Positions 15,899 to 22,124 of a DNA stretch of 33,929 nucleotides are shown in pieces. The notes beneath the pieces were generated by a model, which worked only from the letters and a program-made list of their open reading frames with translations, was not told the origin of the DNA and made no database searches. A program made the translations under genes and the position numbers. This DNA comes from Dehalococcoidia bacterium (GTDB lineage: Bacteria; Chloroflexota; Dehalococcoidia; Lucifugimonadales; GCA-2712585), in NCBI GenBank assembly GCA_002712585.1, contig PAUC01000034.1:10317-44245 (forward strand). Reading direction: 5' to 3'. Every line of letters starts with the position of its first letter. Position 1 is the first letter of the stretch.

Positions 15899-15975
15899 CC
15901 TACGGAATCTCCCCTTTGTTTTTCGAGAACTGCCCCGTTTCAGTATAATATGATGATATCAAAACCCGTACGTGG

Positions 15976-15995
15976 GTATTACTAGTAATATTACT
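15976..15995. promoter_or_regulatory. Palindromic half-site array upstream of the DHH gene
   Basis: TATTACT-AGTAATA (15977-15990) is a perfect 14-bp palindrome; the following TTACT adds a third half-site. The 20-base block GTATTACTAGTAATATTACT recurs in exact inverted orientation at 17161-17180. It lies in the leader between a TATAAT-like -10 (15944-15949) and the DHH start at 16057, so it is a likely operator. Confidence 0.5.
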
Positions 15996-16056
15996 CGTCA
16001 TTGGTAATGTTGTGAACGCTAAATAACCATTGCCGGCGGATTCAGGAGATCGGAAA

Positions 16057-16881
16057 ATGAAGGTTCTATATCATGATGGATGTGATGATGGATTCGGAGC
16101 GGCTTACGCTATTTGGCTCAAACATGGGTACCAGGCCGAATATATTCCAGTCCAGCACGGGCAACCTTTTCCGGAGGTCTCATTTGGGGAGACTGTTTAT
16201 GTGGTCGACTTTTCATATCCGCGTGACATACTCCAGAGCGTTGCCACTCGGTGCGAACTCGTGGTACTAGACCATCATAAAACTGCAATGGATGACTTGG
16301 CAGATTTGCCATTCGCACATTTTGATATGAATAAATCCGGTGCTGTCTTGGCATGGGAATATTTTCATCCAAATAAACCCATTCCCATGTTATTGGCATA
16401 CGTGCAAGATTACGACCTGTGGACTAAAGAACTCCCTCATACTGACGATAATAAAGCGTGGAGGAGATCATTTGCCAGGACCTTCGATAGTTGGAAAGAA
16501 ATGGATCTAGTTGTTTCTAGTGATTGCAGATGGAAGACAGAAGGGGAAGCGATATTGCGCTCCGAGAGAATACAGATTCAACATAGAGTAGCAAAGGCAT
16601 TTGAAGTAACAATTGACACCCATGTAGTACTTGCAGTAAATGAGACAGAACATGGTAGTGAGGTAGCCGGTGAACTCGCCAAGGATACCCGGTATCCTTT
16701 TGGGGCATGCTTTTCTGTACAGGGTGATGGTCTCAAGATATGGAGTTTACGCTCGGATAGGAATCTAGGAGATTTTGATGTGAGTGCAGTAGCCAAGTTG
16801 AGGGGTGGTGGTGGTCACCGGAACGCAGCCGGCTTCAAAGAATCATCCGAGCACCCAATATTGCTATCTAAGCTCAGTTGA
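16057..16881 (+). CDS. DHH/DHHA1-family phosphoesterase
   Basis: A 274-residue cytosolic protein. The first domain begins YHDGCDDGFGAAYAIW (DxDD metal site), has VVDFSYP near 49-55 and LDHH (71-74, the DHH motif). The DHHA1 end has GGGGHRNAAGF at 250-260. The family includes oligoribonuclease NrnA, c-di-AMP phosphodiesterases and RecJ. This short, membrane-free form probably acts on small oligonucleotides or another phosphoester; the substrate is not evident. The ATG at 16057 is chosen because AGGAG (16044-16048) lies 8 bases upstream; TTG at 16030 has no such site. It stands between a palindromic array and the tRNA-derived repeat, at the edge of the accessory region, so it may itself be cargo. 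Confidence 0.85.
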   Translation: MKVLYHDGCDDGFGAAYAIWLKHGYQAEYIPVQHGQPFPEVSFGETVYVVDFSYPRDILQSVATRCELVVLDHHKTAMDDLADLPFAHFDMNKSGAVLAWEYFHPNKPIPMLLAYVQDYDLWTKELPHTDDNKAWRRSFARTFDSWKEMDLVVSSDCRWKTEGEAILRSERIQIQHRVAKAFEVTIDTHVVLAVNETEHGSEVAGELAKDTRYPFGACFSVQGDGLKIWSLRSDRNLGDFDVSAVAKLRGGGGHRNAAGFKESSEHPILLSKLS

Positions 16882-16937
16882 TGTCATTGCCCCGGACTGA
16901 CTAAACTGAAGAATCAATTAGTGTAGAGGCGCAAAAT

Positions 16938-16968
16938 AGCCCACTGCTCACATATCTGGGGGCTTTTT
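16938..16968 (+). terminator. Terminator after the DHH gene
   Basis: AGCCC (16938-16942) pairs with GGGCT (16960-16964), followed by TTTT. It ends transcription from the DHH gene and is homologous in layout to the hairpin beside the intact tRNA-Gly. Confidence 0.5.
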
Positions 16969-16981
16969 CGTGCCTAAAAAA

Positions 16982-17023
16982 TGGAGCGGGAGAAGGGATT
17001 CGAACCCACGGCCCTCTGCTTGG
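16982..17023 (-). pseudogene. 3'-half fragment of tRNA-Gly
   Basis: On the minus strand this is the tRNA-Gly sequence from the last two anticodon bases through the anticodon 3' stem, T arm, acceptor 3' strand and CCA. It is nearly identical to the intact gene at 19438-19512. It lacks the 5' half, and one T-stem base is changed (ACCCACGG against ACCCTCGG on the plus strand), so it cannot be a tRNA. Such 3'-half copies mark the far end of elements integrated at a tRNA. Confidence 0.85.
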
Positions 17024-17143
17024 TAATAAGAATGACTGACCCATTAGCTTGTAAATGGATGCAATTCTATGAAGCTGAAAACCCCTGGATCTATAAGCCT
17101 ATGTAAGCCAATGGCAATGGGCGTCTGCGACTTGGCGCCTGGG

Positions 17144-17180
17144 TATTACTCAGTAATAAGAGTAATATTACTAGTAATAC
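17144..17180. promoter_or_regulatory. Five-half-site palindromic array upstream of the propeller gene
   Basis: TATTACT (17144-17150) and AGTAATA (17152-17158) form one dyad with a 1-base centre. AGTAATA (17161-17167), TATTACT (17166-17172) and AGTAATA (17173-17179) form overlapping dyads. The last 20 bases are the exact reverse complement of 15976-15995. The array ends 37 bases before the ATG at 17217, where a repressor would be expected to act. Confidence 0.5.
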
Positions 17181-17216
17181 TTTTCAGCCAAATATGTGGG
17201 ACCGGGAGAATGAATA

Positions 17217-18272
17217 ATGACTAGCCCAGGGGTTCTTTTAATTGGAATGATGGGACAGGGTATATATAGAACGCTCGACGAGGGAACTAGCTGGAAAAGA
17301 TTGGGCCTTAACGATGGATTGCACCCGAACGCAATGGTACATGCCTTAGTAGCCGATCCCAGAGATCCGAACATCGTTTTTTGTGGATGTGATAAAGGGA
17401 TCTATAGAAGCGTAGATCAAGGTAAAACATGGGAATTGTCCACCACTCTTGTTGCTAATCATCACATATGGTGTATTGCTATAGACCCGATTAATCCAGA
17501 TATCATGTTTGCAGGGGCTGGAGCTCCGTCTGTGCCAGCAATGTTTCGCTCCAAGGATGCGGGTAAAACTTGGGAAAAACGCCCAATGGAAGCCGCTGAG
17601 ACGTGCGCTATTGGCGTGCCACAAGTGACAGCTATAGCTATAGATCCAACGGATTCACAAACGATCTGGGCAGGTATCGAAGTTGATGGCCTTCGCAAGA
17701 GTACCGACGGCGGGGAAACATTCGAGACTATCACTAACCAAATTCCTAACGACGAATATTATCCAATAGACGATATCCACAACATAGCTATAACTGTAGG
17801 CCCTCCGTCAACAATATTCGTACTGTCTGGAGGCGGTGGAGGACATGCACCAGATCTCTGGGAAAGCATCAACAATGGCAAAACCTGGAAAGCATTCAAT
17901 ATTCGCGACAATTTTCCCTGCATAGGAGATATAAATGGAGAACGTAATTACCCGCGAGGGATCGCTGTGGATCCCGGTGATCCTCACACTATTTTTATAT
18001 CTCTTGGTGACACCACTCCGGGGCATACAGGGGCGATATTTCGATCTAAAGATACCGGCAACACCTGGGAGCCTTTAGATTTACCTGTTTCTCCAAACTC
18101 TGCACTTTGGACCGTCAACATACCGCCAGGAAATTCGAACAAGGTTTTCACAGGCAGCCGTTACGGCTACGTCTATCAAAGCGATGATGGGGGAAATACT
18201 TGGGCTAAATTATGGAGGGAATGTAGCGAGATATCCTCTATTCTGTGGCTCCCTAACACTCCTCCATTTTAA
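17217..18272 (+). CDS. Seven-bladed Asp-box (BNR/sortilin-like) beta-propeller, cytosolic
   Basis: A 351-residue protein made of seven Asp-box repeats (S/T-x-D-x-G-x-T-W type) at about 20-26, 63-70, 110-117, 160-167, 215-222, 275-282 and 320-327. That count fits one complete propeller. Family members include sialidases, sortilin/VPS10 and xyloglucanase-like enzymes. The Asp box is structural, so no substrate follows from it, and I see no sialidase Arg triad. There is no signal peptide: the chain starts MTSPGVLLIGMMGQG, which forms the first strand. ATG at 17217 has GGGAG 8 bases before it. It is the largest cargo gene between the tRNA-Gly repeats. A binding or scaffold role is as likely as an enzymatic one. 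Confidence 0.8.
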   Translation: MTSPGVLLIGMMGQGIYRTLDEGTSWKRLGLNDGLHPNAMVHALVADPRDPNIVFCGCDKGIYRSVDQGKTWELSTTLVANHHIWCIAIDPINPDIMFAGAGAPSVPAMFRSKDAGKTWEKRPMEAAETCAIGVPQVTAIAIDPTDSQTIWAGIEVDGLRKSTDGGETFETITNQIPNDEYYPIDDIHNIAITVGPPSTIFVLSGGGGGHAPDLWESINNGKTWKAFNIRDNFPCIGDINGERNYPRGIAVDPGDPHTIFISLGDTTPGHTGAIFRSKDTGNTWEPLDLPVSPNSALWTVNIPPGNSNKVFTGSRYGYVYQSDDGGNTWAKLWRECSEISSILWLPNTPPF

Positions 18273-18398
18273 TAATGTCCAATTATGTCCAAATAGTGGT
18301 GTCACTAACAAATAGAGCCTGAATTGGCCTGGAGACTCTTTTTATTAGAGTGCAAATGCGTGCAATTAATGTAGGCGTCGTTTATGACGATGCAGGTT

Positions 18399-18423
18399 TA
18401 ACTTTATATGCTAGAATCGGCTT
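18399..18423 (+). promoter_or_regulatory. Extended -10 promoter, copy 1, leaderless type
   Basis: TATATGCTAGAAT contains TGC-TAGAAT, an extended -10 (box 18412-18417). Only six bases separate it from the ATG at 18424, so transcription should begin at or next to the start codon. The 28 bases from 18399 through the ATG match 18636-18663 at 24 positions. Confidence 0.55.
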
Positions 18424-18606
18424 ATGAAAAAAACGGGGAAACCGGACTATTTTGATAGGGTATTGGCCGTTTTATTCTGTGTATTCATTGTAGCTGTCAT
18501 CGGCATTTGGATTAATGCATTAAGGACTTTAATATTATTTCTCCTTCCCTTCGTCGTTGTTCTAGGGATACTCATATTGTCTAGTGGCTCAATCAGAAAG
18601 AAGTAG
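18424..18606 (+). CDS. 60-residue small membrane protein (island cargo)
   Basis: MKKTGKPDYFDRV is a short basic N-terminus. Two hydrophobic segments follow, about residues 13-30 (VLAVLFCVFIVAVIGIW) and 34-54 (LRTLILFLLPFVVVLGIL), then a basic tail SIRKK. No ribosome site precedes the ATG; instead an extended -10 box ends six bases before it, which suggests a leaderless mRNA. The same promoter precedes the next small gene. No family is recognised. Confidence 0.6.
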   Translation: MKKTGKPDYFDRVLAVLFCVFIVAVIGIWINALRTLILFLLPFVVVLGILILSSGSIRKK

Positions 18607-18635
18607 CTGATGAGAAGGATCTGTCTGGGTGGCAA

Positions 18636-18660
18636 TAACTCTATATGCTAGAATTTCCTT
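18636..18660 (+). promoter_or_regulatory. Extended -10 promoter, copy 2, leaderless type
   Basis: TATATGCTAGAAT recurs, with TAGAAT at 18649-18654 and again exactly six bases before the ATG at 18661. The conservation of box, spacing and CTTATG context between the two copies supports a functional promoter. Confidence 0.55.
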
Positions 18661-18843
18661 ATGAGTACCCCCTATCGTCAAGCTACCTGGAAAAAATGGT
18701 TTGGTGTTACTTTCTTTGTAGGAACAACTCAAGTGCCGTTTTGGATTTTATATCCGCAGACTGGAAATATTGTTAATAGCATGGGTATTACTGCTGTTCT
18801 ATATTGGTTGGGTCAAGTTGATAAAAGAAAACAGGGGGGCTAG
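18661..18843 (+). CDS. 60-residue small membrane protein (island cargo)
   Basis: MSTPYRQATWKKW is a basic amphipathic N-terminus. Hydrophobic segments follow at about 14-30 (FGVTFFVGTTQVPFWIL) and 36-50 (NIVNSMGITAVLYWL), then a charged tail VDKRKQGG. It is not homologous at sight to the preceding 60-residue protein, although both share the duplicated promoter. A terminator hairpin overlaps its stop codon. Function unknown; small membrane proteins inside a tRNA-bounded element could be toxins, immunity factors or membrane regulators, but nothing here decides. Confidence 0.6.
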   Translation: MSTPYRQATWKKWFGVTFFVGTTQVPFWILYPQTGNIVNSMGITAVLYWLGQVDKRKQGG

Positions 18844-18853
18844 ACCCCTTTTT
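18834..18853 (+). terminator. Intrinsic terminator of the small membrane gene
   Basis: A G-run (18834-18839), the loop around CTAGA and CCCC (18845-18848) are followed by TTTTTA and more T-rich sequence. The stop codon lies in the loop. Confidence 0.65.
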
Positions 18854-18901
18854 ATTTTTAAAGGTCTGGCACGCATATCAACATACCCATAACTATAATT
18901 C

Positions 18902-19022
18902 TCAAGTCATACCCCAACCTATTAAAACAACCACAACCACAACAACCAAACAACCACCGTTAATGCCAACACTAACAACTCGGCACCCAACACCACCCTC
19001 CGCCACCCAACACCCCGAAACC
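18902..19022 (-). other. C/A-only tract with G-quadruplex motif on the minus strand
   Basis: For about 120 bp the plus strand is almost free of G and built from CAACCA-like words, unlike the rest of the window. Within it, 18986-19016 has four C-runs of at least three with spacers of 7, 7 and 4 bases, so the minus strand fits the G3-N1-7 quadruplex pattern. No ORF is supported. The strong strand asymmetry suggests an unusual mutational or replication history, or a structural role. Confidence 0.45.
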
Positions 19023-19066
19023 TAAATTTCCCCATAACGTATAAGCTCTCCCTGTTCGTTATAATA

Positions 19067-19107
19067 TTCGCCTAGGGTAAGATGACCTTAGGCGAAAGGT
19101 CATCTTA
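19067..19107 (+). other. Interleaved inverted repeats in A-B-A'-B' order
   Basis: TTCGCCTA (19067-19074) is complementary to TAGGCGAA (19089-19096). TAAGATGACC (19078-19087) is complementary to GGTCATCTTA (19098-19107), both perfectly. The order makes either two mutually exclusive hairpins or an H-type pseudoknot with very short connecting loops. A TATAAT lies just before it (19060-19065). It is inside the island's non-coding part. Confidence 0.55.
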
Positions 19108-19189
19108 TTCTATCGGGATACTAATCGTCACCACCTCAGCCCCCCGGAAATCTGACAGCCACCCCCCGAACCGAAGACCAATTACCCAA

Positions 19190-19207
19190 GAATTACTAGT
19201 AATTACT
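19190..19207. promoter_or_regulatory. Third ATTACTAGTAAT palindrome
   Basis: ATTACTAGTAAT (19192-19203) followed by TACT repeats the core of the arrays at 15976 and 17144. No convincing gene starts beside it. Overlapping 77-codon frames on both strands here are not recognisable proteins. Confidence 0.4.
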
Positions 19208-19363
19208 ACATTGAAAGAGAGTAATGGTGTAGTAAATCCGCACCTGGGTATACCCTTTGACAGATGCAGTAACCGCCTACTGGCAGTACGCTTGCGGTCC
19301 ACTGTTATACCGTAGGACTTCAAGCCATGGGTTAGCAAAAGGTCATGAAAACACCGAGTCCAG

Positions 19364-19479
19364 ACTCCAATTGGTGTAGAAGCCCAAAAATTTAGCCCCC
19401 CGATATGCGGTCAGGGGGCTGTTTCGTGCCTAAAAAATGGAGCGGGAGAAGGGATTCGAACCCTCGGCCCTCTGCTTGG
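19364..19479 (-). repeat. Proximal direct repeat of the tRNA-Gly island
   Basis: The counterpart of 16908-17023. The inner 66 bases (19414-19479) differ at two positions only and run from the tRNA anticodon loop through CCA into the terminator stem. The outer part, with GTGTAGAAGCCC near 19375, is more diverged. Confidence 0.8.
19386..19420 (-). terminator. Intrinsic terminator of tRNA-Gly
   Basis: AGCCCCC (19394-19400) and GGGGGCT (19414-19420) form a 7-bp GC-rich stem with a 13-base loop. On the minus strand it is followed by AAATTTTT. It sits 18 bases after the tRNA CCA. Confidence 0.7.
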
Positions 19480-19512
19480 GAAGCAGATGCTCTGCCACTG
19501 AGCTACACCCGC
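19438..19512 (-). tRNA. tRNA-Gly (anticodon CCC), CCA encoded
   Basis: On the minus strand the gene begins GCGGGTG, with D stem GCTC/GAGC, anticodon stem TCTGC/GCAGA around TTCCCAA (anticodon CCC), T arm GAGGG-TTCGAAT-CCCTT, acceptor CTCCCGC, discriminator T and CCA. Acceptor pair 6-67 is a T-T mismatch, which is unusual, and the same base is present in the displaced copy at 16982. It is the integration target of the island to its left and has its own terminator. Confidence 0.93.
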
Positions 19513-19555
19513 ACAGAATCATATTATGTAGCCATAAGACTGTTGTCAACGGATC

Positions 19556-19584
19556 TTGACATCGGCATGCAATGCCTCTTTAAT
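19556..19584 (+). promoter_or_regulatory. Sigma-70-type promoter of the small protein-amidase pair
   Basis: TTGACA (19556-19561), a 17-base spacer and TTTAAT (19579-19584). The expected start point at about 19591 is only 3-4 bases before the ATG at 19595, so the mRNA would be nearly leaderless. It is the best promoter match in the window. Confidence 0.7.
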
Positions 19585-19594
19585 CAAGTTAATA

Positions 19595-19789
19595 ATGTAT
19601 ATACGTAAACTTGGGGAACAAGAAATACTTGAGGAAAATATTCGTAGAGCTGAAGTAATCTTTTCCTACGATAGATGTCTAATTCTACAAGATATTATGA
19701 AACAAGATGCAAAGTTTATAGCGCAGCTACATGAGGGATTTCCGCCCATGAAGGAATTTCCTACCCTTACTTGGCAAAACCATCCATGA
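19595..19789 (+). CDS. 64-residue hypothetical protein upstream of amidase
   Basis: From ATG 19595: MYIRKLGEQEILEENIRRAE is an acidic, helix-prone start, followed by YDRCLILQDIMKQDAKFIAQLHEGFPP and an end in TLTWQNHP. It has one Cys and no membrane segment. The longer reading from 19556 is rejected because that codon is the -35 box of a strong promoter. Its stop is 12 bases before the amidase start with GGAGG in the junction, so the two are co-expressed and probably coupled. I do not recognise the family; a subunit or partner of the amidase is a fair inference. Confidence 0.65.
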   Translation: MYIRKLGEQEILEENIRRAEVIFSYDRCLILQDIMKQDAKFIAQLHEGFPPMKEFPTLTWQNHP

Positions 19790-19801
19790 TGGAGGAAAAG
19801 G

Positions 19802-21157
19802 TTGACTGACCCTTGTGATTTAACGATAAGTGAAGCATCTCAAGGGATTGAAGATGGTGTTTTCTCTCCTGTTCAGCTAATGGAAAGTTGTTTGGATAGA
19901 ATTAATCAACTAGAAACGCGTTTGAAAGCATGGGTCTTGGTATTGAGAGAGCAGGCGATTGAATGTGCGGAACAAGCAACAAGGGAAATAGAATTATGCG
20001 GCAAGAAAGGACCACTTCACGGGATACCTATAGGGATAAAGGATATCTATTATACAAAGGGGATAAGAACAACAGCATGTTCGAAGATTCATACAGACTT
20101 TATTCCTGAGTATGATTCTACAGCAGTGGCTAAGCTTAAAAAGGCTGGAGCCATTATATTGGGTAAAACAGTGACAACTGAATTCGCTGCAGGAGATCCA
20201 CCCGTTACAGTTAACCCTTGGAATGCAGCGCATACACCTGGTGGGTCTAGTAGTGGTTCTGCTGTGGCAGTTGCTAGTGGAATGTGTACGGGCGCTATGG
20301 GATCACAGACTGGAGGATCCATTCTTAGACCTGCGTCCTATAATGGTATTGTTGGATTAAAACCTACTTTTGGGCGCGTTAGTGTATATGGAGTAATACC
20401 AGTGGCCTGGTCCCTTGATACTATTGGCCCATTGGTGAATTCCGTGAGAGACGCTGCGATCATATTGCAGGCGACTGCGGGTTATGACGAAAATGATCCA
20501 GGGTCGGCACGAGTTGGAGTTCCTAATTACCTACACGAGATTGGACATTTAGATCGGCCACCCAGAATTGGCGTTGTTAAGGATTTCTTTATGGAGAATG
20601 CAGACCTGGCTGTAAGAACTCATACTGAAGAGGTTATTCATAGGCTATCTCTGGCTGGAGCAGAGGTGAAGAGGGTTTCACTCCCAGTAAGTTTTGCCAA
20701 ATCTATGGCAATTCAGTGGGTTGTAATGAATGTCGAATGTGCTGCCTATCATGAAGAACAATTTCGGACTCGTGCAGACGATTACAGTGAACAATTGAGA
20801 AAACGCATTGAATTGGGATTCCTCACTCCTGCCATAACTTATATCCAAGCGCAAAGGTTCCGTAGGGTGTTTAGGAGAGATCTGGATTTCTTAACTCGTC
20901 AATGGGATGTATTGATTACTCCTAGCACTCCAACAGCAGCTCCTAAGGATCTAAGCACAACAGGTGACCCAATGTTTCAGAGCCCTTGGACATTAGCTGG
21001 CCTACCAGCTATAACTATTCCGTCCGGGATAGACGATTCTTCGAATATGCCTTTGGGCATACAGCTAGTAGCTTCATCTTTTGCAGAGAACCGGCTATTA
21101 GCTGTGGCTCATTGGTGTGAAGCCGTTTTAGACTCCAGATTGAGACCTCCGATATAG
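19802..21157 (+). CDS. Amidase signature family hydrolase
   Basis: A 451-residue enzyme with the Ser-cisSer-Lys triad: K80 in GIPIGIKDIYYT, cis-Ser S149 in GGSSSGSA and nucleophile S173 in SQTGGSILRPASYNG. Family members hydrolyse amides and include GatA of the Asp/Glu-tRNA amidotransferase. No gatB or gatC is adjacent, and the specificity loops do not read as GatA, so a stand-alone amidase is more likely. TTG at 19802 has a strong GGAGG 6 bases upstream. It is coupled to the 64-residue protein before it and ends 10 bp from the convergent alpha/beta hydrolase. Confidence 0.9.
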   Translation: MTDPCDLTISEASQGIEDGVFSPVQLMESCLDRINQLETRLKAWVLVLREQAIECAEQATREIELCGKKGPLHGIPIGIKDIYYTKGIRTTACSKIHTDFIPEYDSTAVAKLKKAGAIILGKTVTTEFAAGDPPVTVNPWNAAHTPGGSSSGSAVAVASGMCTGAMGSQTGGSILRPASYNGIVGLKPTFGRVSVYGVIPVAWSLDTIGPLVNSVRDAAIILQATAGYDENDPGSARVGVPNYLHEIGHLDRPPRIGVVKDFFMENADLAVRTHTEEVIHRLSLAGAEVKRVSLPVSFAKSMAIQWVVMNVECAAYHEEQFRTRADDYSEQLRKRIELGFLTPAITYIQAQRFRRVFRRDLDFLTRQWDVLITPSTPTAAPKDLSTTGDPMFQSPWTLAGLPAITIPSGIDDSSNMPLGIQLVASSFAENRLLAVAHWCEAVLDSRLRPPI

Positions 21158-21167
21158 AGGATCAAAT

Positions 21168-22013
21168 CTATTTTAGGAAGTCTATGATAAGGCGATTAAA
21201 TTCGCGATGTTTTTCTATTTGAGGCCAATGGCCGCAGTCATTCAACACTGTTAGCCTTCCTCTAGGAAGTCGCATAGCGGCATTTTTGCCGTGAGAGCTG
21301 GGGAATATCTTATCCTCTCTTCCCCACAGTATGTAAGTTGGAACATTTAAATGTTCCAATCTGGATAAATCAATTAAGTGACCATGGATTCCACGAATAT
21401 TAACGCTTGATCTAAGAATTCTTAGCATTGATTGCTTATTGCCTTTTCTATTTCGTTCTTGGACCAAAGATTCAATAAGATCGTTCGGGATCCTATGGGG
21501 ATTGGCGACTACTTGTTTTAACAAAAACCGAAAACCAGCTTTTGTTGGGATAGTCATTAATTCACCAACCAATGGAAGGGTCATTATCTTAAGAAAGAAT
21601 GGCAATTCTTTTCCAAGCCCGGCGCTATCTACCAGAACTAATTTGCCTAGTTGATTTGGTTGCTTAAACGCTGTTTCCAAGGCGATCATGCCACCCAGCG
21701 AAGATCCGATTAAATGTGGCCTTTCAAGATTTAGTGTTGACAGGAATGAAGATAGGAAATCGACAGATATGTTGAGATTGTAACGCCATTTCGGTTTATC
21801 ACTATGGCCATGACCAGGCAAATCAAGGGCATAGACAGTGTAGTTTTTTGACAACTGGACTATATTGTATGCCCATATAGTCGATGATTCTCCAAGCCCG
21901 TGCAATAATACTATTGGGGCTCCCTTTCCCAATCGGAAATAACGAACATTTACCCCAAGGACTCTAACCCATTTAGCATCAAACACAGGTAGTCTTGGAA
22001 GGTTCATTTTCAT
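21168..22013 (-). CDS. Alpha/beta-fold hydrolase
   Basis: From ATG 22013 the protein is 281 residues. It shows the oxyanion LLHGLGESS near 36-44, DLPGHGHSDKP near 64-74, the nucleophile elbow GSSLGG (Ser105), GREDKIFP with the acid residue, and the catalytic His in CGHWPQIEKH. Family members include esterases, C-C hydrolases and haloperoxidases; the substrate is not evident. The longer reading from TTG at 22079 is disfavoured because AGGA lies 7 bases before 22013 and the extra 22 residues are atypical. Divergent from the VLRF1 gene. Confidence 0.88.
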   Translation of the reverse strand: MKMNLPRLPVFDAKWVRVLGVNVRYFRLGKGAPIVLLHGLGESSTIWAYNIVQLSKNYTVYALDLPGHGHSDKPKWRYNLNISVDFLSSFLSTLNLERPHLIGSSLGGMIALETAFKQPNQLGKLVLVDSAGLGKELPFFLKIMTLPLVGELMTIPTKAGFRFLLKQVVANPHRIPNDLIESLVQERNRKGNKQSMLRILRSSVNIRGIHGHLIDLSRLEHLNVPTYILWGREDKIFPSSHGKNAAMRLPRGRLTVLNDCGHWPQIEKHREFNRLIIDFLK

Positions 22014-22124
22014 TAAACAGTCCTGTAACCAATATTGGTTTAGACTCTGTATCGTATAGCTAAAGGCTTTATAGCACAATCATCTTCTTTGACATGCTGG
22101 TAGCAGTGATCTTAAGCTGAACAC

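Larger units (their letters stand above)
16908..17023 (-). repeat. Distal direct repeat of the tRNA-Gly island (attachment-site copy)
   Basis: The inner 66 bases (16958-17023) match 19414-19479 at 64 of 66 positions. Further left the match continues with divergence through a terminator-type hairpin (16938-16964, same 15-base spacing as at 19394-19420) and a GTGTAGA(G/A)GC block near 16921. It has the layout of a chromosomal attachment site displaced by insertion of DNA at tRNA-Gly. The 17024-17216 stretch to its right holds only the palindromic array and the next gene's ribosome site. Confidence 0.8.
16982..19479. mobile_element. Putative tRNA-Gly-integrated genomic island lacking an integrase
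   Basis: The segment is bounded by direct copies of the tRNA-Gly 3' half: a fragment at 16982-17023 and the intact gene at 19438-19512. Cargo is an Asp-box propeller, two 60-residue membrane proteins with duplicated promoters, and about 590 bp of non-coding DNA with interleaved inverted repeats, a C/A-only tract and palindromes. No tyrosine or serine recombinase is readable in any frame, so it would be non-autonomous, or a remnant that lost its integrase. Tandem duplication of the tRNA followed by decay is the alternative. The DHH gene outside the left repeat shares the palindromic array and may belong to an older insertion layer. Confidence 0.65.

Noticed and set aside
18902-19022. CRISPR array or tandem repeat
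   Set aside because: The CAACCA-like words are irregular, without constant-length repeats or spacers, and no cas gene is present anywhere in the window.
19082-19338. Overlapping 77-codon open frames on both strands
   Set aside because: Neither frame has a recognisable motif or a ribosome site, and they overlap the palindrome and the interleaved repeats. Possibly decayed sequence, not a supported gene.
17024-19437. A tyrosine or serine integrase inside the tRNA-Gly island
   Set aside because: No frame of adequate length carries R-H-R-Y or serine-recombinase motifs; the only sizeable gene is the Asp-box propeller.
19802-21157. GatA subunit of the tRNA amidotransferase
   Set aside because: No gatB or gatC neighbours; a linked small protein of unknown type and general amidase motifs fit a stand-alone enzyme better.
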